In this document: one piece after another, positions 23,800-36,784 of the stretch | Layout: every line of letters starts with the position of its first letter | How positions within the stretch are numbered: the first letter of the stretch is position 1 | Assembly: GCF_000208745.1 (NCBI RefSeq) | Contig: NC_030853.1 | Coordinates: forward strand, 21,968,066 to 22,032,065 | Direction of reading: 5' to 3' | Source: Theobroma cacao | Taxonomy: Eukaryota; Streptophyta; Magnoliopsida; Malvales; Malvaceae | Length of the DNA: 64,000 bases | Position numbers and translations under genes: made by a program | The notes under the pieces: model-generated | The model's database searches: none | The model's input: only the letters and a program-made list of their open reading frames with translations | Told to the model about the DNA's origin: nothing

Positions 23800-26330
23800 T
23801 GATTTTCTATGGTAATTTTTTTTATCAAAATATAAACATGACAAATATAGGTTTTTTTAATTCCTAAATTTCATAGTTAAAATGAAGATATTAAATATGA
23901 TCTCCTTCATTAATTAGATACCGTCGATCATTTTTAAGATTCAAATTCAATAAACTTATTGAATCAATTGATCAAATTTCATACGACGAATGTTGAATAA
24001 TTTAGAAAATTTTCTTACTTTTTCATAATCTAGCATAGTACGTAGCATGCAATATAATTAAAAGAATAGCCATCAGAGATCAGTCAAAATATTTTGTGCA
24101 GAAACTTGTGGGAAGGATATTCAAGACCCAAAGTCTTCTGCAGCTAATTTATAAGGATTACTTTGACCATACTTGTATGTTTCTTTTTTATTATTCTAGG
24201 CAGTACAACAGTGAAGAGGGTTTTGTGCTAGGTTTAAGCTACCTTAAGCAAACCCTTATTTTTCCTCTCTCTAGTCCCAGAAAGATTTCATACTCAAGTT
24301 TATATATAATTTACAAAGAATAGCTGGAATATAAAACTGTCAGTCTGTCTAGTCATGATTACTGCAGGCTGCAGCTTTTGTGAAGCTGAAAGAAAATGGA
24401 GACAGGATGAAGCAAATCATGTGTTTAAGTTGATATAAACTTTTGCTGCTCAAAAACAAAAAAAAAAAACAAAAGGTTGATATAAGCTTTTACACACCCA
24501 AGCCCTGCAAATACATGTTTACTTTTGACAAGGAACAAGGTTAGTGTCTTAGTGAATTCAATTTTCACTATATTTTCTACATGTTTAGAGTATCATTGAA
24601 TCTGGAACTAAATGATGTATTTTAAACATATATATACTATATATCAAGTAATTAATGAAACTTTTCTCTATCCTTATACTAATCTTGTCTTATTTTTTAT
24701 ATTTTTTATATTTTCTTCAATATATGAGAAAAAAGTGAGACAAAAGGAGGAGAAGTGGTTAACAAAAAGAATACCACTTTACTTCTCAAAATACATAACC
24801 AGTCCTGCTCTATTAGCCAGCAGGTCAGAAGAACAACAAAAATATCTCTACAAAGAAATCCATCCAGCAGACATCCATCATCACAAGTCTAGAGAAACAG
24901 CAGAAAAATCTCAAGAGACAGAAGAACAAAACAAGAATTCTTTTACAAATATAATGATCAAACTCAACATATGTGAATATACATATATTTCCAAAATCAA
25001 TTCTTTTATGCCTATATTATATCTAAGTTTACTTATGAGCATTTTTTAACATGAGGGTTAGATTTAGATTAAGTGGATTGCCTGCGTGATTCTATAAAAT
25101 CTCTAGATTTCGAGCAATTGCCTTGATGTAATACTGACAGAATGCTCATTTAATGAATGGTCACCCCTTTCTGGAAAAAAGATTTTGGAAGATAAATCCC
25201 AAAGTCAGCAAGCCCTAAGAATTATAGACCTTGTTGGAAACATCCATTTCCCAGGCAGAAAGGGAACATGATGAGTACCTGGAACCAAACTGGCCACCAG
25301 GGATTCGACCATTTTTATAGGGAGAGGGAGCAGGAGTAGTACTCAATCACACTACGATTTTTTTCATTCTAACTACAGATTAATGCATGCAAATGGAAGG
25401 CAGTATCTTAGAAATGCTTAAAGCTGAGAAAATGGTAGGAAAACAAAAACAGTTGATGAATCTTTTTCAGAAGTTGTGTAAGCACAAAACTCTAAAAAAG
25501 AAAACCGGCCACTGTTACTAGTGCCCTCTGATGTTACCTTGTTCGGCTAGATAGGGCCAGTGAATCATGGGGTGGTACCTATGCTAGAAGCTAAGAAGTT
25601 CCAAACTACTCCCCCCCCCAAAATTACCAGAACAGCTGGTACGGAACTGGACAGTCTCCTCTGGCCAAGGTCTAGCTTAATTTTAAATTGCAGCTTAGGA
25701 AATCTTGGCCATTCCTAGCCAATCTTTACTTCTTTTTTGACTACCATCTGACAATGAGCTGGCGAGTTAATGGCACGAAGAAATGGTAGTACTATTTCTA
25801 CTAACTCTATACACTTTAAAGAGAGAGAGAAGCTATATATATATAATATTTTAATTGGACAATCTTTAAACATGACTAATTATTAAAGAATGTATATCTA
25901 TACACAGTAATACAGCATTCCTTGCGCACCCAACAGCCTAAGTTAGGGGTTTTAGAAATTTCAGGGGATAATATTCTCACTAATTTTATGTGTTTTTTAT
26001 TTTTAAACTCACATTTTTACTTTAGAATTCAAAATTATAATATTTTTTTACAATTAACTATATATTTATTTATCTTAATGAAGTTAAACTCATTACTTTA
26101 AAATATCACAAATGTTACACTATAATCTCAACTCTATATCATAGTTACACCGTGTACATTAAAAAGTATTTAATTATAATTATAATAAATATATGATAAA
26201 AAAATTAAAATTTTCATCGAAACTCTTACCCATATTTTGATTTGTTAGTTTATTTATTTAGTTTGTCTTTTGATTTATTCTATTCAATGTAATAGTTACT
26301 TCATATATGTTACAAATTATTTAATGGAGG
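23800..26330. other. Intergenic, nothing definite
   Basis: AT-rich DNA. A plus-strand frame at 24612-25049 (145 codons) is low-complexity with a hydrophobic start and a lysine/glutamine-rich middle. I see no domain and no splice context. A C-run at 25611-25619 and (AT)n near 25836-25848 are present. Confidence 0.35.
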
Positions 26331-26334
26331 GGTA

Positions 26335-26745
26335 TTTTTAGATTAAAGTCACGTATCATGAATTTCACATCAGTAAAAAAAAAAAAAGTCTTGGACTTAT
26401 ACTTAAGGGTCTTTTTCCACTTAATAAGTATGCATTTTGGTTTGAAAATATAGACATGTGACAAGTGGTATAATCAAACCTACCAACTTTTCATGAATGT
26501 GGGATCCCATAAAAGATATGTAGCATCGACATAGGTCAAAACTAAAATGGGTTTTTTTTTTTTCTTTGGGTAAAAAAGTTAGTGTAACAATGCTAAATAG
26601 AAGTCACTTATCCCACATTAGTAAAAAATGTGATAAATCTTGAACTTATAAGTAAAGACCTTTCTCTGTTTAACAAATATATCAACATCTTAAAAATTAA
26701 GCTCAAATTTTATCCAACTTGTCCATTTATATTTTATATAATATT
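26335..26745 (+). mobile_element. TRIM-like mini LTR retrotransposon
   Basis: Two related blocks, about 26345-26463 and 26605-26720, share TTCACATCAGTAAAAA or CCCACATTAGTAAAAA, then CTTG(G/A)ACTTAT and AAG(G/A)..CTTT. The first ends in ATGTGACA and is followed by TGGTATAATCAAACC, a near match to the plant initiator-Met primer-binding site TGGTATCAGAGC. Short direct terminal repeats flanking a tiny interior with a primer-binding site and no coding capacity define TRIM elements. The same structure is seen, better preserved, at 62378. The outer ends are approximate. Confidence 0.45.
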
Positions 26746-26899
26746 TTATTATTAAAACAATAAAAATATTTTATATTAATGTTTTGGTAACTTTTTAATG
26801 TTTTAAGATTTGACAAAGAAACTCTTTAAACTAAAATTTTATTTTATTATTTATCAATAAAATAATAATTTTAGATTTAAAAAATCTAAGGTCAAGTTT

Positions 26900-27003
26900 G
26901 GCTATATAAACACCCGAACATTTAGCTCATTGATTGGTGCATGATCCTTTGTCTAAAAATCAAGATTCAAATCCCCCTCTCTTAATTATATAAAAAAAAA
27001 AAA
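26900..27003 (+). repeat. SINE-like 3' end with poly-A
   Basis: AAGATTCAAATCCCCCTCTC resembles a Pol III box B followed by a pyrimidine run, and it ends in a 14-base A tract. It is probably the 3' end of a tRNA-derived SINE. The 5' part is not clear. Confidence 0.33.
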
Positions 27004-27606
27004 ATTAGGCCATATAAGCTTAGAAAGTAGCTCAGCCTGTAGATTGATATTTTGGCATACATTAGGAAGGGAATTAAAAATATATATTTGTTTGTTTGAA
27101 TACTTATAATTAAGTACTAAAAGTGTCTTATTAAACACAAAAAGTAAAAAGTAGTAATATTTATAACATCATATAAAAATCAACCAGCACGTACTGTTCA
27201 TAAGCTGTCTCCACTTCTACTGACACTTGTCAAAGGGGACATCGTTGAATTTTTCTAAATTCTTTTGATTGGTCTGGTTATTACTCATTTGCCAATAAAG
27301 ATTTGGGATTATTTTTGTTATTAAACACTCATTATAATCCATTGCGGTGGGTCTGGGTCTGTCTCTGGTTTTTCCTAAAGTCCAACCCAGAACCACAGTT
27401 GGGCTTGATTTAGATTCTTGTTGCTACTGACGACGCCATTGAGCTAATGCTGAAGGAATCAATACGACATCGTTAATCAGTTAATTTAGCAGTTCATTGT
27501 TTTTTTCCCTTTTCTTGCTCGCAAAGACACTCGGTACACGCAAGTCTATAAAACTCCCAAAGAAAAAACGGATAAAAAAGAAAGAAGGAACGGAGAAAAG
27601 AGAAAA

Positions 27607-30328
27607 ATGGAGGCACCGAAGACGATTCAGCACGAAATCGGAGGAGTACAAAACGACGCGCTCCGATTCGGCCTCCACGGCGTTAAGAGTGACCTCGTCG
27701 GATCTCACCCTCTCCAATCTGCTTACGAATCTGTAATCCCTCCCTCATCCTCTCTTGTCTTTTTTCTTTTTGTTTTAGAAAAACATCCTCCGTTTTGGTT
27801 TACGAGAAGATGTAAGAAAATAAGGAAATTTGTGATGATTGATTCACTGCTCAGAAAACAAACGCACACGCAAAATAGTTGTATTACTACAGAAGAATTT
27901 GAAAAATTAGTTTTAGGGGTTTTCTGTTACTGAAAAAGAAAGATACGTTTTTAGTGTTTTAAAATTTTGAATTAGGTTTTGAAGCAGTTTATGCGGGTAT
28001 TGTTTTTTTCTTTTTTTAGGCGAAGAAAACGCAAGAGGAGATGAGGAGAAAAGTCCTGGCTAATACTTATGGGACAGCGTTGCCGCTCAAAATGGATCTC
28101 GATAGACAAATTCTCTCGCGGTATGATCTTTAGCCTTTGGATGTTTATGACTAATTACTGCTGCTTTTTAAGCTCCATTTTTGGCTGTTGATGCTTAGAG
28201 AAGTCTGAATTATATTCGGATTTCTTGTTCTGTGATTCAATTATAATGCGATCCTTTTAGACCATTGTTGGATTACGTAGCACAAGTGTTGAGATTAATG
28301 GTCTATAAGGGACTTTTTCTCTAGCTTGTAAGGGTTTAGGGTGTATACACACACAGACACGCACACAATATCTGCTGCCAGTGACTATCTTGTTCTCTTT
28401 TATTTTGGGGTACTTGTACAGAAGGATTAGACATACATTTAAATGAACTGTAGTTTAAGGATTCTCTTGTTCTCTTTCATTTTAGACGCTAACTGAAGGA
28501 TCTTATGGGCTGTGTGGTGAATGGGAGGTTGTTGTGTGGAAGGAAAAAACAATTTGCATGAATGAAGCATTACTATTCTTTAGAGGCTTGCACCATAGGT
28601 CTGCCTCTAAGACCTTGATAGGGTATAAAGGAAGATGGAGACTATTGAGGTATTTAGGGTTTGCTTTCTTTCTTCTTTTAAGAGAACGTTTTGGTTAGTT
28701 GATTCTTCAAATTGTTTGCAAAGAAATTGTGATTAACAAACTCATTTTTTTTAATCAAAAACTGGTTTTTGTGAGAAAACAAGTGTGAGCTTTTTTTTTT
28801 CTTCACTTTTTCGTAAATGTACTTTGTTTGAGAGACCAGCAAGGCTTAAGGATTTTGACTAAATGACAAAGAGAAGGTTTGTATTGAAGTACAGATCTAC
28901 TTGTTATATCCACAATCTAGAAAACGGTTGAGCCACCTGAATTTCTGTCATTATTAATGGTTGTAGGTAGTTGGTAATTTTTTTTATGAAAATGGGCTTG
29001 CGTCTATTTGAAATAGGAAGAATTTCAAGAACACTGCTCATATAGGAGTATATGTGTTTCATTATTTTGCATCACTGACTGTAACGGCCTTCATCATCTG
29101 TGTTTTTATGCAGACAATCTTGTACAGCAGAAATTTGTTAAGTGTTGTTCCATACTATCTACTTCTCTTATTATTTCACTTATGAAGTTGTATATGTCTT
29201 AATGTGTGCATTGAAATTGTAAATAGAATTTTATCTTTAATGGTTTTGAAGATAGCGTGGCTGTGGACTGGGCAGATTAGAAGAAAAGTGAATCATGCAG
29301 CTAATTTCCCGTAGATTGGGCTATGATTTACCTGGATTTAGTTGGTGTATGATACTTTAGAGTTGCAAGAATCAGATTCAGAATTCAATGCTAAATTGCT
29401 TTTATGTGTGGTCTTTGAAAATTTTGCAGGTTTCAGAGGCCATTGCTCCCATCTTCAATGCTAGGCTTGGAAGCATTGACAGGAACTTTAGATGATTTTG
29501 GATTTGAGGATTATCTGAATGGTATAACAATGCACTCTAAATACAAAAAAATAATTTTTTTGTTTTGAATTTAATTGTACAGATTTGTCCCTTGATTCTG
29601 TTTGCTTGAACTTTCTATTTAAAACTACTATTGGTCAGTATCATTGTATATTACTTGTTAATCTTTTCAAGCCACTACCTGCATCACTAATGGTTACTGT
29701 CCATCAGTGAAAGGCTCGAGGAAGGTTAGTTCAGTGTCATGTTTGGAGTTGTGTTACTATGGTAGTTCCTTTTCCTTTCCATGTTGTTAGGTTTTTATTA
29801 AGTATGGATGACATGGTGAATTGTTATCTAGCAGCTATTTAGTGGCAGAATAAGCGTTCATGGTCCTTTTCTTTATCCTACATTTCGTATTGTCATTTGC
29901 CTTAAACTCCTTGGCTCCTAAGCAGAGCTTTTAGAGATTGAAAAGAAATAAATCTGTCTACCCTTTTTTGTGAAAAAAGAAAAAAAAAATCTCCGCTCAA
30001 TTTATATCTAATCTATACGAAAATTCAGAAACTTTTCTGCTGGTTTTGTAAATTTTGTTGCCATTTCTTATGAAAGTGGTTTTCACTTTCTGCACTACTT
30101 ATCATTCTGTTGATTGGGCCAGACGTCTTAATAGCAGTGTGTTTACTTGCAAATTGTTAATAGTGCATGTTGTTTGCCAATAATGTTGTGCTTAGCAGTA
30201 ATTTAAAATTTTTGTTGCTGGTTGCAGATCCTCGAGAGTCTGAGACTGTGCGGCCACTCGACTTACACCATAGCATGGAAGTTCAACTTGGCCTATCCAA
30301 GGGACCAGTCTGCCCTAGTTTTATATGA
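27607..30328 (+). CDS. UMP1: Proteasome maturation factor UMP1 (POMP)
   Basis: Chaperone that associates with half-proteasomes, helps dimerisation and beta-subunit maturation of the 20S core, and is then degraded as the first substrate. Four exons fit: 27607-27732 (MEAPKTIQHEIGG... ending AYES), 28020-28120 (AKKTQEEMRRKVLANTYG, PLKMDLDRQILSR), 29430-29521 (FQRPLLPSSMLGLEALTG, DDFGFEDYLN) and 30228-30328 (DPRESE..., ending GLSKGPVCPSF-I-stop). All introns have GT-AG borders and the phases agree. The product is 139 residues, the usual length for plant UMP1. The start is the first ATG of the conserved N-terminus. The GLHGVKSDL...HPLQ segment and the DD..FEDYLNDPRESE segment are typical of the family. 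The gene lies head-to-tail about 0.8 kb upstream of the eIF2B-delta gene. No sign of damage. Confidence 0.95.
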
Positions 30329-31159
30329 TTTTGAATCACTACTTGAGTGTATGACAAAGGGAATGTCAGTACTGAATGATTGTTGATGGATTTTATTTTA
30401 TCCAACTCAAGGATTGAAGATATAGTGTGATATGTTGCTTTACCTCATTCAGACCCTTCGTTGTATGCAGTTGTCCCAAGTATGAATGAACATTTCGGCA
30501 TCACGGATGCTATTAAAATTCTAGATCTTTTGCTCTTGGCTATTTCTTTGTTTTGATTTACAATAGTTGACAAAGCATCCAATTTTAGTTGGTGGTATTA
30601 GTCTATCAGATTGGAAACTGATTGGAAGGCAGCAAGGAAATTTATGTTTTTTTTGCCTTCCTGTCCTTTGTATTTAGCAGCTCTTGGCCTATCGGGTGGT
30701 TATTATGTAGCAGTAAGCACTGTCTTAGGCTGTTTCTTTAGTTAGGTTAGGAATTGCCAGACATTTGATAGGGTTAATTAGATAAAAATATTTGAAATTA
30801 ATTATGGGCAAAAACAAATTTTGCAAGTAAATTAAACATAATTTATGATATTCCTTCCCTAAACAAATTTTCATGGTTCAAAAAATGTGATTATTGGAAA
30901 ATGAAAAAGGTTCTATAGCCAACAAAGAAAGACCGATTAAAGGAAAAAAGATTTGAGATAAAAGAACAAAACAGACAAATAAGGGAAGAGAAAAACAGTA
31001 TACAATAATTAAAGAAAAGAAAATCGTTTTTGTTCTTACTGTTTCCGCGCATACACCCTTCATTGCTCTTTCCATTAAAACCCTGACAAGCAATATTTTC
31101 CCGAGAAAATCATGTATCCCCCTTAAATTTTCCTCGAACCAAACACTCCCTTCAAGCAG

Positions 31160-34100
31160 ATGGACCCTCGCCGCTCCGCTCGAACAGTCAGCGACCCGAA
31201 GGTCCGTCAAGTCGGGTTTTTCACCCAACCACCACCACCCGACCGTTCCATCTCGGATCCTCCGCGTCACCACGATCCGATCCAATCCTCCTCTCCTTCT
31301 TCCCCTCCGGTAAACGACCACTCTCCCTCTGGTAACTCCCTCTCCCCTGTTATGATCCCTCCACCTCGTCACCACTCCGACACCCTCCTCCGTACGGCTC
31401 TGCAACCTACTTCCCCAACGACGTCATTCTCGTACTCCGCTCGAACAGTAACCGTTCCTCAGGAAAACGATGACGTATCATCGTTCTCGCCTGGCCGTAG
31501 GGTTGTTTCCGGAAAATCGCCATCGTCTTTTCCAGGCGTCAAGGCGAGTAGTGTACCCGCGAGTGAGCTTACCACTGTGTCGGTGGTCAATTTGCCTCCA
31601 GGAATTTCTGGTAACGATAATGTTTTCTCTTTAAATTAAAATTATCTTATTTCTAATGTTAATTTAATAGAGAAGCTGAAAAGTTCTGGAAATTTTCTTT
31701 TGATCATTGTTCTTTGTGGGAAAGTATGAAGTAATTTCAATTTTGTTAATGATGTATATTGACAATAATAAAGTACGAAAATTTTAGAGATTTTGGCATT
31801 TTCTCGTAGTTGATTTCTCTGTATATAAGGAATTGGGAATGGTTAGGTAGGAGGGTTCTAAATTCTAATTGAACTGAGTCAAGTCGATAAAGTAGAAAGC
31901 TCAAGCTGGAGAGTCAGGGCTTGAAGCTGGACTACAGCTAGATTGAGTTTTGATTTCCAAACCTAAGCTTGGCTCGAGAAAAAAAATCAAACTGCTTGAG
32001 CTTGACTCAGTTAAGCTTAATGAGGCTCAATTTCTTTAAATAATGTAATGCATATTTTATACAAATTATATTAAAGATATATAAAGAAAAAAAGCGAACT
32101 CTAGAAGGCTTCATTAGGTTGCAAGCTGCTTGAACCAAGTTTTAAGATACTCAAATGTGGGTCAATTGACTACTTCACCTTGACAGTAATCAAGTCGAGT
32201 TCAAGTATTTTCTGAGAGCTTAAATGGCTTGCAAGCTGGCTTGACTCACTTACTCGTCTAGAGAGGAGTAGCTTTGTTATGAGTGAATAAGTGATTAACA
32301 GCTTAGCCTCTTGTCTTATGTACGGTTAAGCTTTAATTGTTTTGTATATTGATTGATTCATGGGTTATTGGTGTTTTGTGTATTGATTGATTCACGGGTT
32401 ATTGGTGTTCTCATTTTGGTACTTGGTAAATTCATGGGTTCTGTTTAGATGGTTTTCGTGGAAACTGTTAATATGAGTTGTTTCCTAAGTTGCATGGACT
32501 CTTCACTTTAACTAACATAGCCAATTCTGACAGTTCTTGGTAATTGTAAATTTCAATGGTAAAAAGTTGACAAGGGCAACATATTCGTTTTGGATACATG
32601 CTCATATTTGACACCAGATCTTGAGTCCAGATGACATAGACTTTTTCTCCTTAACCACAATGCGGTAATAGCTTCACATGCTGAAAGAGAGAGAGAGCTT
32701 TTATTCTAAACTCCTAACTGCTAAGCAGAACTATCAACAGAGTTTGATTAGAAAATAAGTATGAACTATTTGCATGAGATAGTTTTATCACATTTTTTGT
32801 TGTTTTGTATTTTCTTTCCTTCTTAGGGTGAGTTTATTGGATAAACATCAACTGAAAGGTATTTAGTGGCAACATTTTATTATCCATGGAGGGAAATGGA
32901 TCTCTTATGTGGAAGAATGGAAAAACGTTTCATTTCATTTGGGGTCAATAGCAGTTGAAACTCTTTTAAGTTGTGTATGGTTGGATGTATTTAGTGTCTT
33001 GCTTTATCATTCTAAAGACCTGTGCAATGAAGCATTTACATGCTGAAAAGGAAAAATTGACTGCAGAAAAGTCTGGTGGAGCAGCAGTTGAAGTGCAGAA
33101 TGATCAACTTGCTAGGTCAAAGCCATTGAAAGAGAAAACTTCTAAAGCTGAAAGACGTGCACTGCAAGAGGCTCAACGAGCCGCCAAGGCCGCTGCAAAA
33201 GGTACATATTGGTACTTACTTTTTGTTTTTGATGCCCATGAGCTTTGTTAAATGCTTTCTTGTACATCTAATGAGCTTATTTTTGTCTTTATTAGAGTTA
33301 TTTGTGTTATCTTGTGCAATTTACCTTTTTCAAAAAAAAAAAAAAAAGAAAGAAAAATCCTTTAATAACTTATTGTGTATTCTGTTTGATTGCAATATGT
33401 TATTAGCTGAAGGAAGTAAGGCACCCGCTGCTGCATCTAAGGTTGGGCCTTCAGCAAATACAAAACCAAGTAAAGCAGCAAAACCTCCTTCACAAAAGAA
33501 TGATGGTTCTCAAGTTGCACCTTCTGAGAAGAAGGGAGGTGATCGTGCACCTGAGAAAGATAGAAAGAAAGATGCTCCTCATCCACGAATGCAATATGAT
33601 GATGCGAGCCGGGTGGAGAAAGCCAAAAAGCGTGCAGTTGTAAAACAAACTGAAGCTAGGAATAGAGTGGAGCTGTTCAGGCATTTGCCTCAATACGAAC
33701 ATGGAACTCAGCTTCCTGATCTAGAGACAAAGTTTTTCGAACTCAATCCAATGCATCCTGCTGTGTACAAGGTATTCCTGCAAACTCAACTTTGGGCTCT
33801 TTTGGACTTACAAAATCAGTATACACACCCACACATTTATACATGCAAAAATCATACTACATGCGCATATATGTATGTATGGAGATGAATATGTGTGTGT
33901 GTGTGTGTGTGAAGGTGTTCTAGATTGGGTCAGTTATATGTTCTTGTCTAATTATGCTTTACTTAAGCCTTACTCACTTTATTGGAAGCTTTCTGTGGTA
34001 GTCATTAGTATATTAGCTTTGGTTAGATCAATGTGTAAAAGAGATAAAAATATTGGTCAATTTTTGTCTTAACTACTGTTTTCCTTGGTTTGTCAGGTTG

Positions 34101-35492
34101 GATTGCAGTATTTATCTGGAGATATATGCGGTGGCAATGCTCGTTGTATTGCAATGCTTCAAGCATTCAAAGAGGCTATCAAGGACTACTTAACTCCACC
34201 TGAAAAAACTCTAATTAGAGACTTGACTGCAAGGATTAGTAGTTATGTTTCTTTCTTGATTGAGTGCAGGCCACTCTCAATTAGCATGGGCAATGCAATC
34301 AAGTTTCTAAAGAGTCGAATTGCAAAGTTACCATTGTCTCTGTCAGAATCAGAAGCAAAAGCTAGCCTTATGTTGGATATTGATCGTTTCATAAATGAAA
34401 AGATCATCCTTGCAGATAAGGTGATAGTCAAACATGCTGTTACAAAGATTAGAGATGGTGATGTTCTTCTCACATACGGGGCATCCTCTGCAGTTGAGAT
34501 GATATTATTGCATGCCCATGAACTTGGCAAACAATTCCGTGTTGTAGTGGTTGACTCTCGCCCAAAGCTTGAAGGACAACTCTTACTACGTAGGTTGGTG
34601 AGGAAGGGCCTTAGCTGTACATATACTCATGTAAACGCTGTTTCTTGTATCATGCATGAAGTTACTCGAGTTTTTCTTGGTGCTTCATCAGTTTTGTCTA
34701 ATGGAACAGTTTACTCAAGAGTTGGGACTGCTTGTGTTGCTATGGTTGCTCATGCACTCCATGTACCTGTATTAGTGTGTTGTGAGGCATATAAATTTCA
34801 TGAAAGGGTGCAGCTTGATTCAATATGCTCTAATGAGCTTGGTAGGCGTTTCTGTTAATAGATATTGGAGTAACTTTTTACCAGGTTGTGTTTCCCCTTT
34901 TTGGTCACTTAAATGGAAGTGGCTGAGGTGTCTGTCTGTTCCATTCGTTACAGGTAATCCAGATGCCATTTCAAAGGTTAGCGGTAGAGAGGAAATCAGT
35001 TACTTAGATGGTTTGGTCAATAGTGACAATCTGCAGCTTCTGAATCTGATGTAAGTGTTCATAAATTTGATGATGTGATACTAAGTACATGATCCTAGGG
35101 ACTGACAGTTCAGAACTTTTTCATGACAGTTATGATGCAACACCTTCAGATTATGTCTCCATGGTAATCACAGATTATGGCATGGTAAGTTATGATTTGA
35201 TAATGCTAGTCTTGCATCTTCTCCTTCTTAAGGAAAGCATATGATGCTTCTTTATAAATTTTACCCACCCAGCTTCTATGTCTTCTTGGACTAACCATAG
35301 TAGAAGAATTGACCATGGTTAAAGCTTGTGGGGGTGTGTTTTTTCTTTCTGATTTCCGACCCTTGCTACTTGCTTACTTATGTTGCTATGCTATCAGTAG
35401 AAATGAATTGGGTGTTTTTCTTGATTTAGGTGCCGCCCACAAGTGTGCCCGTCATTGTGAGAGAATATCGAAGAGAACACCTATGGTCCTAG
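31160..35492 (+). CDS. EIF2B4: Translation initiation factor eIF2B subunit delta
   Basis: Regulatory subunit of eIF2B, the guanine-nucleotide exchange factor that reloads eIF2 with GTP in the cytosol. Seven exons fit: 31160-31610, 33067-33201, 33407-33771, 34097-34841, 34954-35050, 35130-35184 and 35430-35492. All have GT-AG borders and consistent phase, giving about 636 residues. Residues 1-150 are a low-complexity Pro/Ser-rich N-terminus (MDPRRSARTVSDPKVRQVGF). Then comes a charged Lys/Ala-rich stretch (SKAERRALQEAQRAAKAAAK). From about 290 on is the IF-2B fold with VGLQYLSGDICGGNARC at 318, LTYGAS at about 441 and VVDSRPKLEG at about 468-477. The C-terminus is the conserved VREYRREHLWS. 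The acceptor of exon 2 is the least certain border. Intron 1 carries a repeat at 31868-32275. No lesions seen. Confidence 0.94.
31868..32275. mobile_element. Repeat in eIF2B-delta intron 1, hAT-like
   Basis: The left part has TGAGTCAAGTCG and repeated AGCTCAAGCT / GGCTCGAG / GCTTGACTCA words. The right end, reverse-complemented, reads GTGAGTCAAGCC. Such GAGCTCAAGCT-rich elements with TGAGTCAAG ends are common non-autonomous DNA-transposon debris in plant genes. No transposase and no clear target-site duplication. Confidence 0.35.
32347..32412. repeat. 34-bp tandem duplication in intron 1
   Basis: TATTGATTGATTCATGGGTT and TATTGATTGATTCACGGGTT start at 32347 and 32381, each followed by ATTGGTGTT, giving two copies that differ by one base in the core. 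It lies inside intron 1 of the eIF2B-delta gene. Confidence 0.85.
33891..33911. repeat. (TG)n microsatellite in intron
   Basis: About ten TG repeats inside intron 3 of the eIF2B-delta gene. Confidence 0.85.
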
Positions 35493-36373
35493 ATGGCTCA
35501 TAAACAGATCGAAGAGGGTTCTCTACAATTTTGCTCATGTTGTAGTCCATCATTCCGGTCAATCTGAACGGAACAATAAGGAGAGAATTTCTTTGTTTTT
35601 TTAATCATCATTTGTTTTCTTTTCTCCTCTTTTTTGGGTCTTCCCCATGGAATAAGGCTACAGGTTTCCAAATGTCTGGCTGTGTGTTTATTTTGTAAAG
35701 CTGACTCAGTGAAGAGTGCGATCCTTTCGCCTCTCCGGGTAGAAGCATGATGCGATCTCTTCTGTTGTAGCAAGTTTTGGTTAATGTGGGTCCTCTTGAA
35801 GGATGATAGTTGTAGCAGACTTGACATTTCGATACATGCTTCAGCATGTCGTGCCACAATGATTGTGATAATGGATTCACCACATTTAGTCAGTTGCTTT
35901 TGACATGTAATCTTGCGTAGCATATTACTTTGCCTAGCAAGAATCTAGCACGTTTAACCACATAACAACGTTTCCTCGGTGTTTCAACTTTTCTATTCAT
36001 TCTTCCTTAATATATCCAACAAAATTCTAAATTGGCTGGCTAAAGAAACAAACCTTGGGTTGCCATCAAGCATGTCAAACCCTAATCGTGACTGGAATGC
36101 AAAAGCAAATCAAATATTTAATAATTCATTTTGGAAGGAGTAAAAAAAAAAAAAAAAAAAGGCAGAAAGCATGTTTGGATTGAAAATACAAAAAAAGCAA
36201 ATGAAATCTTAAAAGATTATACACAACATGCGTTAAAATTTTAGATAACAAGAAACATAGATTAATTATGGTATCATTGATCATACATTTTAATCATTTG
36301 TCTTATTTTAATTATCAATAATAATATTACTTTTTATCTTTTATTTTTACTATATAATAATATTTCAAAAACA

Positions 36374-36404
<31 letters not shown>

Positions 36405-36426
36405 ACAACAAAAATAAAGTAAATTN

Positions 36427-36457
<31 letters not shown>

Positions 36458-36784
36458 AACACAAAAAATAAGTAATAAAAAGTTTCCATTAAACGGAAAT
36501 TTCAACAACGTAAAAGGGAGACTAACCCACAAAAGGATTCCTGGTTTTTTTGGGAAATTTTAATACTGTGTTTAACAGTAGCCAAAAAGAAAGCCAACTG
36601 CTCAGGGAAGAGACATGACAGAAAACAGTAGCCACCTCAAATTTCTGTCGCAGATCGACACGTAATATAAGCTGTTCGGATTTCGTTCCTGAATTCATTT
36701 CTATAGCTACAAACTCATCCTGTAGTTCTTTGGGAGGAAGAATACGTTCACTCTCCTGGACTTGCAAGGGGAAACACATGGTGC
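35493..36784. other. Convergent intergenic region with (AT)n tracts
   Basis: This separates the 3' ends of eIF2B-delta (+) and cytochrome b561 (-) and should contain both 3' untranslated regions. It holds an A19 tract near 36141-36160, two (AT)n tracts at about 36377-36404 and 36430-36458 on either side of the single N at 36426, and no separate gene. Confidence 0.6.

Noticed and set aside
24612..25049. 145-codon plus-strand frame as a gene
   Set aside because: Low-complexity, AT-driven codons, no domain, no splice or promoter support.
33157..33888. 243-codon frame as an independent gene
   Set aside because: It reads through two introns of eIF2B-delta; only the exon 3 part (33407-33771) is coding.
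36522..36779. 85-codon minus-strand frame after cytochrome b561
   Set aside because: It lies immediately downstream of the b561 stop and is most simply its 3' untranslated region; no recognisable domain.
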